From NCBI RefSeq assembly GCF_963676685.1, contig NC_092354.1, forward strand, positions 73,855,335 to 73,919,334: 64,000 nt of DNA, written 5' to 3'. Both the position numbers and the translations under genes were made by a program. The notes below the pieces were generated by a model that saw nothing but the letters and a program-made list of their open reading frames with translations, did not search any database and had not been told where the DNA came from. Source of the DNA: Mytilus edulis (Eukaryota; Mollusca; Bivalvia; Mytilida; Mytilidae). Every line of letters begins with the position of its first letter. The first letter of the stretch is position 1. This document shows, one piece after another, positions 1 to 11,865 of the stretch.

Positions 1-109
1 AAGACCGGAAACTGATTACTGCAAATAGTTTTAAAGTCGATCACGGTTTGGCCTGTTTCCGGAAACTCAACATCTTAAGAAAAAAAAGAAATGCAAAACG
101 TGAACCATA

Positions 110-420
110 TGCTTTAGCAACACGACGGGTGCCACATGTAGAGCAGGATCTGTTTACCCTTCTGGAGCACCTGAGATCACCCCAAGTTGTTGGTGGGGTT
201 CGTGAACACGGTGTTGCTTAGTTTTTAGTTTTCTATGTGGTGTCGTTTGTACTATTATTTATCTGTTTGTCTTTTTATTTTTAGCCATGGCGTTGTCAGT
301 TTATATTCTATCTATGAGTTTGACTCTCCCTCTGGTATCTTTCGTCCCTCTTTTGCTGGATTGTACCAGGCTAGCCTCATCATGTTTTTTTAATTTATAT
401 ACTTGGTCGTTTTTATAGTG
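110..420 (+). repeat. Dispersed repeat family R2 (ACGGGTGCCACATGT type)
   Basis: This segment opens with a stretch around ACGGGTGCCACATGT and continues through GAGCAGGATCTG, GATCACCCCAAG and a later GCCATGGCGTT. Related copies lie at 3340-3560 (eroded), 15850-16200, 40265-40490 (plus) and 54935-55110 (minus). It has no long open frame and no detectable terminal repeats. It is a non-coding dispersed repeat of unknown class. Confidence 0.6.
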
Positions 421-2464
421 CTTATTCTATTACAAGACCAACTATGTTATGATTATTTGATAATCTAGGAATTTATTTTCTATTTTTTATTATTTTATTA
501 TTTGGTTTAAAAAATAATAAATGATATAGTGATTATATTGGCAAACAATTTTGGAGTATGTGATTAATTGGACACCTCAAAGAGGAGCCTCAATAATATA
601 TATAAAAAAAACCCCAACATGATTGACTTGTGACCTCATCGACAATACTAGTCAAAGCTCGACTGTGATTTTTATACAGATTATATAAAATACATTGCAC
701 AATAATGAAATAAGACAAATACCCAGCCTAGAAAGGCTTATGAGACACTTTATATACAAATATATATCTATTTAACAAATACAAATTGAAAAACATAGTA
801 ACATGTTTAAAATATTTAAAATTATCCGGATATTTCAAATCATAAAAAATAAGTAATTAAAAAAAAACCCAAAAAACATATCTTTTAAAAATAAAAATGA
901 CAAAATTAAGTATGACGTAAAAAAATAAATGATATGTGATAAAAAGAATATACTTTAAAGAGGTTATGTAAACAGATTGCGAAGAATAAAATGAAGTAAT
1001 TTAAAAAAAAAGTCTGAATACGGTTTTGCGTCAATATATTACTTCATGGTTATACTGGATGGTTTGCCTGGGTTTTTTTTGTGTTACTTTGATTTCAAAG
1101 AGACACCAACAAACCCGAAAACAGATCAGCAAACAGCCGAAGTATTTAAAACTGTCAAAAATTGGGAGAATTAAACGTTGACGGTTTTATATATAAGTAC
1201 AAATATGTGAGTGCTTTATGATTGTGTACTATAGATGATAATTATTTGATGCAGTATATATTTCAGTGGTATACCCATATTTTCAAGAAGATCAATATTA
1301 AAAATAATTCCCAAAAACGTGACTACAATTTCATGGCGTATGATTACTAAGGGAATCAATATTTGATAAATATATAGAGTCATTGGTAGCTTTTTCACTG
1401 TGAAATATTGGAAAGAACAGAAAATTAAAGTTAACATTTTTACAGAGACACATTATATTCAGAAAATATTATGGGGAATGGCACTATTTCATAATGAAAC
1501 ACTGTGATGGACAGTAACTCATCAACAAATATTGTGTGCGCACAATTTTATATCAGTACAATGTCTGTCAGGCAAATCACGTTGAAATGTCAGGGACGCC
1601 TTTTTTTATTTCACAAGTCGTCAACATTTTTGCATATTCTATCTTTTGGAAATAAATAATTGATAAATTCTGTGTGGTAATATTTTAAGAAAAGAGTATG
1701 TTAGTAAATTGTCAAACGCATTTTAGAATATAAGGAAGCTACCATATGGTTTAAAACTTTCATGGGGTGGGGCTACACTTAAGTTAAATTAATGTGACTG
1801 CATTTTGTCCTGCTTTTTTATTTGTTATATCTATCCTGCCTATTTATTTTCCACTCTATCTGGTCTTGCCTTTTTTGTTAGTTTATCTTGCCCTCTTTTA
1901 AATAAATTGTCATTTTGCCTTATTATAATGAAGGTAAAATGAGGTCAAATATTACAAGAAATAAATTTTAATATTTCATATAAAACTAAGTGAATCTTCT
2001 TTGTAATTGTAGAAAATAACTAATTCTTGTATAAAGCTTTTTGTATAAAAAGATATAATTAGAAAGTTTATAATGTTATGTAACTTTTAATATATAAGTA
2101 TTAGATGCATCATGGGAAATTCTTCCTATTTTGACACTTAGCGATATAAATAAGGTTTGACAGCTTATACTCTTAGAAGTATTTCCTTTAGCAAATATAT
2201 CTAATTCTTTTCTATTGTTCACTTAGAATTCTATCTAACCAAATAATCGGATTTCCCTAATGGTCGTAAAAACAAAGTATTAAGTAATTAAAAATAGTAA
2301 CCCCAAATTATGTAAAAATGTAAATTAGATAAAAAGAGATCTAACCAATAGAAACTGTCTTTATAAAAATAAGTATTCTAAAAGTCATTTTGATTGGTGA
2401 ATAAAACAAGTCCAACCAGCACGTGTTCTTAGGGTTTAAAATAGGAAACCCTAAGGAATCAAAC
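421..2464. other. AT-rich intergenic stretch, nothing recognised
   Basis: The stretch is strongly AT-rich with frequent stops in all six frames. The only open frames exceeding 60 codons are low-complexity and lack splice context or any recognisable motif. I see no gene, RNA or structured repeat here. Confidence 0.5.
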
Positions 2465-2804
2465 ATTAATTTACTCGTATGGTTGGACTCGAAATAAACA
2501 TATATAGACATCTTTGTTTTATTCACCAGGTTCGTAAACTTACAAATTTTGTTTAATGAAAAACATAACGTAACCTTAATAATCTTTTTAATGTAACAGT
2601 TTATAACAGAAATCTTTCTTTATTAAAGTTACCATAAATATCATGATAAACTATTTTAATTAAATAATAAAGTATTTTGATAATTGTTAATTCAATTTCA
2701 TTTTAAGAATCAAACTCTTTATTTCATATTTATGTATTTGATTAATTTACTCGTATGGTTGGACTCGAAAAAAACATATAGACATCTTTGTTTTATTCAC
2801 CAGG
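2465..2804 (+). repeat. Pair of ~65-bp direct repeats
   Basis: Positions 2465-2530 and 2741-2804 are almost identical. Both run from ATTAATTTACTCGTATGG to TTTTATTCACCAGG and differ mainly by a short AT indel. The 210 bp between them is unique AT-rich DNA. The pair could be two ends of an old insertion or a local duplication; no coding potential is visible. Confidence 0.6.
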
Positions 2805-3119
2805 AGCCTCGAAAGAACGAAGACGACAGTCCCCCAAACTGTTGTAGTTAATATAAAGAAAACAGATATGTAAAACAGAAACCAACAACGCATTTAACCC
2901 TTCAACGGGAAAGGGGAGGCAACTGCCTTAGTCTGCGCTTTCCCCCTCTTTCCCGCATAACATTATTTTAAATACAATGCGTCTCCCCCTTTTTTTCACT
3001 CATATCTCCTCTCCTGTCTTTTTTTTCAAATTCACCCCTTAAAGTCAAATGGTAGCTACTTAAATGACGTGTTTTTTTATGGCCCCGCAACGGAGTTGTC
3101 GGTACCATTTAGTTTTACC

Positions 3120-3197
3120 CTTGTCCGTCATTCCGTCATTCTGTCATTCCGTCATTCTGTCATTCTGTCAAGTCTGTCATTCCGTCATTCGGCAACA
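3120..3197 (+). repeat. Short tandem repeat, GTCATTCY unit
   Basis: About nine imperfect copies of an 8-9 base unit (GTCATTCCGTCATTCTGT) follow one another. This is a simple microsatellite; the short open frame across it is a by-product of the repeat. Confidence 0.75.
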
Positions 3198-4479
3198 AAC
3201 CATTATACGGACTTTTTTTTCTAAACGCCTTCCGATATTTGATATGTGAGTTAACCATGATGAGTTACAGATCAAGTTTAAGTTTCGTTCTGCTCCGTTA
3301 ATTTTTGCCGAAATTACGGGCTTTGGACTTTGATAAATTGTTGTAAAAGACCTGCTTACCCTTCCAAAGTATTTACGATCACCCTTTGTTTTGTTAAATT
3401 CGTTTTGCTCAGTCTTTAGTTTTCTATGTTGTGCTTTTGTGAACTATAATTGTTTATCCTTTTGCCGTTTTTCGTTTTTTTTTGGCCACTATTGTCAATA
3501 TCATTTTAATCATTCATACTGGTGGTCGATGTTCCTGGATATCTTCAATATCTTTTGAAGCAGACGGTCACGCACAAAATCACAATCAGTAACTGATTGG
3601 TTCTTGTTTGTTAAAATGGATGTGCATATAATTAACTTCTACAAATTCTGTTTACGTCCAGTGGAAAATATCCTGCCCCCCCTTTATGCGACATCTTCGT
3701 GTTACTCTATAGAATACGTTGATACTTAAGTGTCACACAATTATAGCAGATTGATAGCCGACTCTTACCCAATTCTCATACATTCCCCGGGAAATTCGTA
3801 CACCATCGGTGATGTATTTTTTTTTTACCCTGAAACTTGATTGAGAGCAAAATTTTGAAATCAAAACGTTTGTCACGACAAAGGAAAGACAAGACTGTTA
3901 CCGGTGTAAACAACACATTAATTGGAAATAAAAAAAGGCCATACAGAAACCTTAAAACTAAAGCAAACCGGATAAACACGAACCCCTTTAAAACTAAATG
4001 TGATCTCAGCTCACTCACATGTTATAATTACCAATGGGTAACTTTTCTGACAATTTCGGGCATGCATTTCCTTTCTCTTTTCAAATCTTGTAAAAAACGA
4101 AAAATATATTTATGTTATAAAGATAAAGATAAAGATATTTTATTTCCTAATCATAGGGCTCATAACAAGCATGTAATCACATAAAGTAAAAATAAAAAGC
4201 CTTTCTCTCCCACTCGCATACACTCACACATACAACTATCGTTCTGATTAAGGATGATTGATTTAACAGTACAACATGTAATGAAAAATAAAATACAAAT
4301 AAAAATACAGACACAAATGTATTTCTATTTTTTTATGAGGAGAGTCAGTTGCCTACATTGTATATATGGAACGAAGGATAACTCTTACTGCCCAGAAAAA
4401 AAACAACAATTCAAGTATAATGTGACAATGAACTGGTGAAGACTATAGATAAGTTTTATAAGTTTCAGTTAAGCAAATA
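3198..4479. other. Intergenic region, repeat relics only
   Basis: It holds an eroded R2-type segment near 3340-3560 and otherwise AT-rich sequence. Overlapping short open frames on both strands at 3776-4184 have no recognisable motif or splice context. No gene is supported. Confidence 0.4.
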
Positions 4480-5757
4480 TTAAGTTTCTCAATGTGTAAA
4501 ATGAAGATAGCAATTCACATAATTTAGAGTTAAAATCAAGGCTATCGTTTGACATGAACCAAATAAGCAGATTACTATCGGATATTTGGGATAAATTTTA
4601 TATGGGTATTTTGTAAAGAGTTCATCCAGAAAGGTTTTTCTTTTCTTATTATAAAGGGTACATTTAAATAACAAATGTTCTTCGTCTTCAACCGAGTTCA
4701 TTGAACAAAACTGGCATGTTCTCTCTGATCTTGGCAGTGTAATATTTTTTCCATGTTCATCAATTTTTCGTTCGTAACGGCCTCTCTCTATGCGGAGACA
4801 ATGATTGCTTATTCTAAATCTAGTTAGTATAACTCTCTTATCTCTGTTCCAAATATTGAAGTAATCTTCAAAAGTGAAATTATGTTCAAATTTAAAGTAG
4901 TTGCTCAATTGACTGTGATCATATTTTTTTATTGTCTTTTTGATTGCTCCAATATGTTAAAAAATCAGTTTTGATACATTTTCTAAGTAACATTTTGAAT
5001 TTATTTTTACTGAGTTCTTTACAAAGTGCTAAATTTAAATCATGTTTTTCACTAAAAAAACTTTATGTTTGCATACCACGATTGATTAGCCACAGCTTTA
5101 TCAGAGGATCTTTCAATATAAGCATCACTTGAGAGTTCAGTGGGCCAGTTTTCAAGGCGGTGCCGATACATACACATTTGAATTACTATGTTAATATATA
5201 AAGGAATCTACCTAGGTCTGATATATCTCCAATATTTGTTCAATTTTTGGAGACACCAAGAACATACTTGCAAAATTTAAAATTTGATTTATCAGGTTCC
5301 CAATCTTTGAAGATTTCAAAAAGATGCATGGCTCTTCTTTTTGGAGTCAAATTTAACATACCCCATATTTCACAGCCATATAAAGCTATTGGTTTGATGG
5401 TGTGATCAAATATATGAAGTAAAGTCTTAATAGATCTATGGAGAACATGACCTAATATTTTTGTAAAATTTAAAAGAAGCCTTTAGTCCTTTATCATATA
5501 GGTTTTTTCTAGCTGCATTAAATTTTCCAGTATTAGTAAGAACTAATCCTAAGTATTTATAGAATTTCACACACTCTATTCTGTTTGCACCTATATTAAA
5601 TCCATCTGACAGTAGTCTCCCACTTTTATTAAAGATTATAATTTGTGTTTCTTTGTGTTTATTTCAAGACACCAGTCATTACAATATTGGTATAAAATAT
5701 TAAGTTGGGTTTGTAACCCCTTTTTATTATCTGAAAATAACACCAGGTCATCCGCAC
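4480..5757 (-). pseudogene. Decayed LINE reverse transcriptase fragment
   Basis: Read on the minus strand, this is the 3' part of a non-LTR retrotransposon ORF2, broken by stops and frameshifts. It begins near 5757 with a residual RT catalytic motif (ADDLVLFS), passes a stretch reading LYGCEIWG near 5380, and ends in an open piece at 4489-4908. That last piece contains a terminal zinc-type motif (CQFCSMNSVEDEEHLLFKC). A LYGSEIWG stretch and the same layout recur in the LINE fragment at 13880-14900, so both belong to one broad clade (CR1/Jockey-like; clade not certain). The 5' part is missing. A SINE abuts the 5' break. Confidence 0.75.
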
Positions 5758-6111
5758 ATTAAAAATTAGTGGTTAGGACATCGGACTACTAACACAAAGG
5801 TTTCTGGTTCGATTCCCGTTCCGGGATGAAAATTTCAGGGACTCAAATTTCGGCTCTCCCTTGACACCATTTGCGAGTATGGTCTTGAGGAAACGATGAT
5901 AGTCCGTGGGAAGGGGACAAAAATTGGCTGGCCCATGTTAAGAGAGAGACATATCTCTTGCACGTTAGAGACACCCTTGTAGATTTCGAAAAAGAGCAGG
6001 CTAATGCCTATACCAGGCAGTACTCGCACCCACAAAGTGGAAAGGGATTAATATAAGTTGCAAAACTTGTTTCCCAATCCACTATAAATAAATATGTTTA
6101 AATTAAAAATT
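5758..6111 (+). mobile_element. tRNA-derived SINE with 10-bp target duplication
   Basis: The left end has tRNA-like pol III promoter boxes: TAGTGGTTAGGACATCGG (A-box region) and GGTTCGATTCCCG (B-box). They are spaced as in a tRNA and followed by a non-tRNA body and an AT-rich tail ending in AAATAAATATG. The decamer ATTAAAAATT flanks it at 5758-5767 and 6102-6111 as an apparent target site duplication. It lies directly against the broken end of a LINE fragment. No cloverleaf pairs well enough to call a functional tRNA. Confidence 0.75.
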
Positions 6112-6800
6112 CATCCAGTGTTTCAGTACCCATTAATCAATAAAATATATGATTGGTTTACTCCTTAAAATATTCAGAATGTATTTGGAATAAACATATA
6201 GTAATATGATGAAACTTGTCAAGGACAACAGGGTGCCAGTCTAGTAAAACATGTTTTTTTTTTTATGTTTTATCTTAGTGATCATGATGATGACTTTCAA
6301 TGAAGTCTCAATTTAATCACAACGTAAACATCCTTCATAGCTGACTATACGGTTTGGGCTTTGCTTATTGTTAATTGAAGGCCGTACTGTGACTATAGTT
6401 GTAAATTTCTGTGTCAATAGGTCTCTTGTGAAGAGTTTTCTCCTAGGCAATCATACCACATATTCATCTTTTTTATATTCATTTAGGATCTCCTTCATAA
6501 TATCCAACTCAAAACAAAAAAGAAGAAATGAAAACTATTTAATATATTATATGCAACTATCACATGCACTTGTCATCGACTGGATTGGGTTGTATTGTTT
6601 AGACAGTCTGCATATGTGTCAACATATTCACTTTCCTTTGTTATCCTAGAAAAGAAAAAAAAAGACATCTAAATAATTATTACGCGTATAAAGATAAAAA
6701 AATAACTAAACGAAAAAAAATATGATCCTATTCATTTTTGTATCTTGCTTGTACTAAGGTGAAATTAAAAAATAACTTCAGTGAAGTCTAAAATATAGAA
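6112..6800. repeat. Old duplicated segment, copy A (partner 17780-18790)
   Basis: Several blocks in this interval are similar and collinear with blocks at 17780-18790. They include the ATATAGTAATAT and AACTTGTCAAG stretches, the TTATATGCA...GTGCACTTG...GACAGTC block, and AAGGTGAAATTAAAAAA near 6760 versus 18720. Copy A is interrupted by a fragment of repeat family R1 at about 6330-6480. Short reading frames are not conserved between the copies, so I call it duplicated non-coding DNA. Confidence 0.5.
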
Positions 6801-7131
6801 TTGATATAATAAGTCGGAAGAGACATTTCCTTTTTTTAATAGCTGGAAAAGGCTTACTCGGACGTTTACCTTATATTGACACTGGTATTAATTATAACCA
6901 AACCGAAAGAAAGGAAATCTAGAATCTGCTTAAATTTTGGCAAACGACCTTTTATTGGCAATTGAAGTCTTCTATGAAAAGAAAAATTGGTGTTATGAGG
7001 AAACATATTTACACTCTTAGAAAACAAACAAGGGGTCCGAACATCTGACATAAGTTTCTAAACCTGACCTAAGTATATCGATAAGCCACTTTTGACTATA
7101 TCTTATTGTTTGAATTGGATTTACAGAATAG

Positions 7132-7320
7132 AGAAAAGTACACACAAAAAGTAAACTATAAAGAGAAAGAGGAACAAAAAGTAAACTATAAAGAGAAAGA
7201 GGGACAAAAAGTAAACTATATAGAGAAAGAGGGACAAAAAGTAAACTATATAGAGAAAGAGGGACAAAAAGTAAAATATATAGAGAAAGAGGGACAAAAA
7301 GTAAACTATATAGAGAAATA
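7132..7320 (+). repeat. 30-bp minisatellite, about six units
   Basis: Six tandem units contain the core GGGACAAAAAGTAAAC followed by TATATAGAGAAAGA, with the leftmost units slightly diverged. Because the period is a multiple of three, long open frames appear on both strands; they are artefacts of the repeat. It sits just 3' of the cysteine-rich peptide gene at 7378-11005. Confidence 0.9.
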
Positions 7321-7377
7321 AAGGCAAAAGAGAACAAATAAAGAACCCTCCAATCAGTGGGATACATAAACTAATAA

Positions 7378-10300
7378 TTAAGGTATAGGTACCGGACAGT
7401 AACAAACACATGATTCTATTCCATTTGGTAAATAACTACACCCCTTATTAGCACACTCGTCTATGATACCCTGGGGACAGTCTTTATCTGCATTTCTCTT
7501 CTCAACAGCTAGAATGATAACAATAATAATAAATTATATGTGAAACATTCGATGTTGTAATGTTATACTACTGTTTCAGGTTAGGGTGAAGGTTCGCGCC
7601 TATTAAAACGTTTAAACCCGCTGCATTTGTGGTCACTTGTTCTCTAAGTCAGGAACCTGTTGTTCAGTGGTTGTTGTTTGTTGGTGTGGTTCGAAAATTG
7701 TAAATGTTACTCGTTTGTCGTTTTTTTATATGGATCAGACCGTTGGTTTTCCTGTTTGAAATGTTTTACACTTGTCATTTTTGGGGCTTTTTACAGCTTG
7801 CTGTTCATTGTAAACCAACGCTCCGTGTTGAAGGCCGTACTATAACCTATTGTTGTTTACTTTTTTACCAATTGTAACCTGGATGGGGAGCTGTCTCATT
7901 GGCACTAAAACCACATCTTGTTATATCGAAAGACATAATACGAATATATATTAATTTGATACAGCACAGAAAAAATAGGTATCTTAATAAATACAATATC
8001 TAAATTCTCCAGGAAAAGAAATGTTTACATGTACGTCACTCAATACTTTCAGTCGAATTAAACAAAGTCAGAAATATCGAGATTCAAATTAAAACAATCC
8101 AATTTCCGTTAAGTAAAATTGATGGGACCGTGTTGCTATATAAAATGATTCAATTTCATTACGCCGCAAGCTTTTTACTCCTCGTATGACTTGATGATCA
8201 GTTCATAAATGTTAAGAATTGACTCGGGAGAAAGTCGGAAGGGGAAAGAGATAGCGATAATGAGGTCGGCCGTACGGTGACCTATACTTGTTTATTTCTG
8301 TGTCATTTTGGTCTCTTGTTGAGAGTTGTTTCATTGGCAATCATACCACATCTTCTTTTTTTTTATATTTACTGTATGTTGATCTCCTTGGAACAACCAC
8401 TGAAAAGATATATATCCATTGACAAGAGCTATCACAGACAATATTCAAAACAAACATTAATTTATAATATCAGATCATGTATATATACAACAATAGGAAT
8501 TCTATTCTTTTTCTGAAACTGACCACCATTACTCCGTCATAGTTGTCTCTGATTGTAAACGATGTTTTTAGGCTTTATGTGGCCTCGTTTATTTGTAATT
8601 TACAGACTTCGGATGGAATGCATAAAACAGTTCATAATAATTCCTAATAATAATAAAGTCCATACGCATGGTGGTAACAAAGCACTGTGTCATCAACATT
8701 TGTCGCTAAAATATAATCATCAAAAGATTCTATTTTCTTCTCTATTGGGATATCTTTATTTAATATTCAGCACAGCAATAAGTTTATTCTCTCTCTGTTC
8801 ATTGACTGTCTAATGCATTTTAAGTCATTTCTCTCCAAATGCTCATCTTCATGGTTAAATATCTTCGAAAATATGATTATACAGGGGTTAAAAAAATTTG
8901 TTACAGCTAACTAGCCCAGGACTTATTGGCAGCAGGATTTTAGTAGCCCTGTTTGAAGAATTGCTAGCCCATCAAAACTGACCTGCTAGCCCAAAAATGC
9001 CTTACAAATCAGAGTTTGCTGCATAATACAGGGTGGGTGTCATGTTTTGAAGGGGGACATTATACACTGTATTAAACTACTCGGCGTGCTCGGGAAAGAA
9101 CCCGCAATATTCGCAGAACATGGTCTCAGGTTTTTCATCCCGGCTCCACAGCCGACCTTGCTCAGGGGAATCTTTCTGTCCATGTCACTATACATATTAT
9201 TTTCCTCTTTTCCCAATCGTATTTTGCATTTTTTTTGGATGAATTTTCAAACTCATTAGTACTGTATCTCTTTCATCTACTGATTTTCGCTTTGAAACTG
9301 ACATAGTTCCTGGGGTGCCCGTTCTAAAATATTTTGAAATATTTTGTTGTAATACCCCAGGTACCGTTAATTGGAAATCTCGACAGAAGCAACGTACCCC
9401 CTGTACTGGAGATCGATATTGAAAGTACGAGATATTGCGATCAATATATGATACTGGGCCATCCTGAGTTATGTGTTCTATTTTTAAAACATGTAACTGT
9501 ACAACAGGACCTGTACAAACCAATTGAAATGCTTGGAATCCCAGATGACGTTATTGAATCTGTTTGGCTAAGAAAGAATAGGAATGAAGGGATTTTCCGC
9601 TATCTATTTTGGAAACACCAAGAATTTTTTGTTACTAGTCCGTCGGGCATATTGGGTTACACGTTTTGATTGCCCGAGGCGTAAATGTTCTAGTCCCGGG
9701 CGTCGGGCTAGTGGATTTTTTAACCCCTGACTGATACTTTTTAAGCCAAAACTAAGACATATATATATTAATCATTAATATTTATGATAGATATGTGTAC
9801 AGATAGATTGGCGCAAATGATACCCCTGAAAAACAGTAATTGGCGCAAAAGGACTGCTTCCCATCGAGCGACCTCCCAATTGAATTCGTCAAAATTACAT
9901 GCCAGGTCAGCTTCGTATGTCTCAGACAATGTTGTGATTTGTTCGTTTGGTATATTTCCTACAACACGACGAAGCAGATACAGCCCAAAGATGCAATTTT
10001 CTGATAACTTGACGCGACTCCACTCTCCAGTTGCCTTATCCTATTGTCTATGAACGCAAAAAATAATGAGACTTTCCAATACTGTTTTGGCGTGTTTGCA
10101 GGGTGATTGGCTCCGGTAGTCTGTCGACCACATCGCCTCGGCATATTTTCAACGATATCGAAGGGTTCTGATAATTGTAATGCCGATTGGTACATCTCAT
10201 TCCAAACTGATGAACCGTACACTATAAAATGTGCCCCAAAACTACATGTCTTATACTGAGTGAGTATTACAAATTCAAATCTTGTAAAAGATACAAGTTA

Positions 10301-11005
10301 CTGTCAGAGTTTGTCATAATCTCCAACAAAACTTTTAATTTGAAATCAAAATGCCGTTATTTAATGATATATCATCAATTAAAAAAGTGACAGCATAGGT
10401 GTTTCCTTTATTATTCAATCTATATTTTTTTATTTTTCCATTTGCTCTTTTGCATGCCGAATCGATGTACACGCAACTGCGTGTCTAGGGAGCTACGCGC
10501 CTGTTTTCCGTTTCTATAGAGCGTTACTGTATCTGATGTTATATTTATCATATTGTAGTTGAAACGTATTGCAATAGTAATTGCAATTTTTTGTGATATT
10601 TAAGGATGAAAATTTCTAAATGGGACCCGGGTTTCAATTTGTACATTGAATGATAAATGAGCTTGTCACATTAAAATTATTGATTTGAATACATTATTCG
10701 TGCTAGAGGAACGATATTCACATTGATATCGCAAAAACAAATCACATGTACGCAAAGGGTGATGGTTACATTTTTTTACGCACAATCTATATTCGTTAAT
10801 TTTACATTATCGAGAGAAGAGCGAAAAAAAAACCCACTAACAATTATTTGGGGAAAATATGAAAAAAACATATTTTAGGTTTTGTCCCTGTATTTTTTTC
10901 TACTAAACAATAATCTTTTAATTGTACAAACTACTTACATATACCGCTTGTTACATGTTGAACACAGACTATTACTATTATCAAAAGAAGCATTGCTCTT
11001 GCCAT
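7378..11005 (-). CDS. Secreted six-cysteine peptide precursor, paralogue 1
   Basis: Two exons: 10939-11005 (ATG at 11005) and 7378-7508 (stop TAA), with a 3430-bp intron. The donor is GTAAGT, the acceptor ends TTCTAG, and the intron is phase 1. The predicted precursor is 65 residues. It has a 22-residue hydrophobic signal peptide starting MARAMLLL, a minimal linker SVEKR ending in a dibasic Lys-Arg site, then a 38-residue mature peptide starting NADKDC. The cysteine spacing is C-x7-C-x4-C-x9-C-x-C-x-C. By residue count the mature peptide is acidic (about -3), unlike the cationic mussel mytilins, myticins and defensins. The intron contains a hAT-type element, a hAT transposase relic and copies of repeat R1. 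A close paralogue lies at 42358-43691. The product is expected to be secreted; defence, signalling or venom-like roles are all possible. I do not recognise the family. Confidence 0.8.
7560..7925 (+). repeat. Dispersed repeat family R1 (abundant mussel-type repeat)
   Basis: The recurring blocks are AAGTCAGGAGCCTGT, CCGTTGGTTTTCC, TTTACAGCTTGCTGTTC, GTTGAAGGCCGTAC and TCTCATTGGCAC..ACCACATCTT. This copy is nearly full length. Other copies or pieces are at 6330-6480, 8260-8375, 18845-18885, 21290-21370 plus 21841-21965, 32470-32790, 41600-41770, 49440-49515 and 49960-50060 (plus), and at 19555-19740, 45222-45470 and 55215-55300 (minus). It lies inside the intron of the cysteine-rich peptide gene. 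The class is unknown; no open reading frame is conserved. Confidence 0.75.
8882..9729. mobile_element. hAT-like TIR element with internal open frame
   Basis: The element starts CAGGGGTTAAAAAA and ends with the inverse TTTTTTAACCCCTG, a terminus style typical of hAT transposons. Copies of a CTAGCCC motif or its inverse cluster just inside both ends (near 8912, 8968, 8989 and 9710), as hAT transposase binding sites often do. No transposase is encoded between the ends, so it is non-autonomous. I could not find a clean 8-bp target duplication. It lies within the intron of the peptide gene spanning 7378-11005. Confidence 0.65.
9352..9669 (+). CDS. Exon-like open frame inside the hAT-like element
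   Basis: A good splice acceptor (TTGTAATACCCCAG) at 9338-9351 opens into an uninterrupted 105-codon frame, from VPLIGNLDRS to ILGYTF and a TGA. Composition is protein-like, unlike the AT-rich surroundings. A segment GHPELCVLFLK, then PIEMLGIPDDVIESVW and FRYLFWKHQEF, has the helix and tryptophan spacing of a death-fold domain, but this is a weak impression. The frame lies wholly between the inverted ends of the 8882-9729 element and runs into its right subterminal region, so it looks like a captured host exon or the last exon of an element-borne gene. No upstream coding exon was identified. Confidence 0.4.
   Translation: MPQVPLIGNLDRSNVPPVLEIDIESTRYCDQYMILGHPELCVLFLKHVTVQQDLYKPIEMLGIPDDVIESVWLRKNRNEGIFRYLFWKHQEFFVTSPSGILGYTF
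9790..10250 (-). pseudogene. hAT-type transposase fragment (ZMYM1/P52rIPK-like)
   Basis: On the minus strand, 10222-9959 encodes a segment with the motif PRRCGRQTTGANHPANTPKQ followed by YWKVSLFFAFIDNRI. I recognise this as the conserved region of hAT-derived ZMYM1-like and P52rIPK-like transposases, between the catalytic core and the dimerisation domain. After a frameshift near 9960 the homology appears to continue to about 9790 (NEQITTLSETYEAD, FNWEVARWE). It is a broken fragment without start, terminal repeats or catalytic residues. Confidence 0.65.
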
Positions 11006-11730
11006 GTTGTAACGATATTGTCAGACCAACTAACCAGTACTGAAGTTAAACGTTGAATGATGAACGAGTACACTGTATGTTACATTTCATTGAAAATCGA
11101 ATTTTTATCTCTGTCAGCAGTTTTAGTGCCCTTTAATTGATAAAAATTATTGAAACGATAAAATATGATTCTCATTGTGATATATTCTACTGTAATCTGA
11201 TGACCATTTGTCCCATCAATACGCATAAAGTTCAATATCCCCCCACAATGCAGTAGGATAAAGCAATACCAGCTGTCTACAGATAAACAAACAATTGATG
11301 CCAATAATGATCACGACGGCTCATTAACCGCAATAATTACAAATCGAAAAATCATAACAAATTCAGTTTTGTTACATACAGATTATATATGCTTGAATTA
11401 ATGTAAAAGGACTGTAGTTGCGTTCACTGTACGATTTCTTGGGGGAGGGGGGAGGGATTTTTTTATCGTTCGTTTAGTTTTATATGTGCGTGTGTATATT
11501 GGCAGTGACAATTATATAGCAATATTGGTATAGAGATGGACACATCAAAGAATACTGAGTAGAATAAACACTGAGAAATGTAGCAGACATATTCAAGAAG
11601 TAGTATATTATTAGTTACATGGTGTAAGTGCCCTAATACGATATAAATGGGGTCAGTAAATTCCATATGGGTGTTGAGATATAAAAAATGATATACGTCA
11701 ACACCAGCGTTATACTCTTTGTCCAAAGAG
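11006..11730 (-). promoter_or_regulatory. Duplicated upstream region of peptide gene 1
   Basis: The sequence immediately 5' of the start codon at 11005 is closely similar to that upstream of paralogue 2 (43692-44270). Shared blocks include GATGAACGAGTACACTG, GAAAATCGAATTTTTATC, AAACGATAAAATATGATTCT and CAATACCAGCTGTCTACAGAT. Conservation over about 600 bp shows that the promoter was duplicated with the gene. No unambiguous TATA box or transcription start could be chosen. Confidence 0.5.
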
Positions 11731-11865
11731 TTTCTTATACAAAAGGAACCAGATTCGAAACAATGTTATGTGCCGTTGTATCTATAGGTTTTCGGGTATT
11801 TATATTTAGGCCGATCGATGACCAAAGTTGGAATTGTAAAAGTTTAATCGTCAAAAATATTATTT

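Noticed and set aside
5764-5830. Possible tRNA gene
   Set aside because: The A and B boxes are present but the acceptor and anticodon stems do not pair well, and a SINE body with target duplication follows.
7017-7411. Overlapping long frames on both strands across 7106-7411
   Set aside because: They are generated by a 30-bp tandem repeat whose period is a multiple of three; composition is pure repeat.
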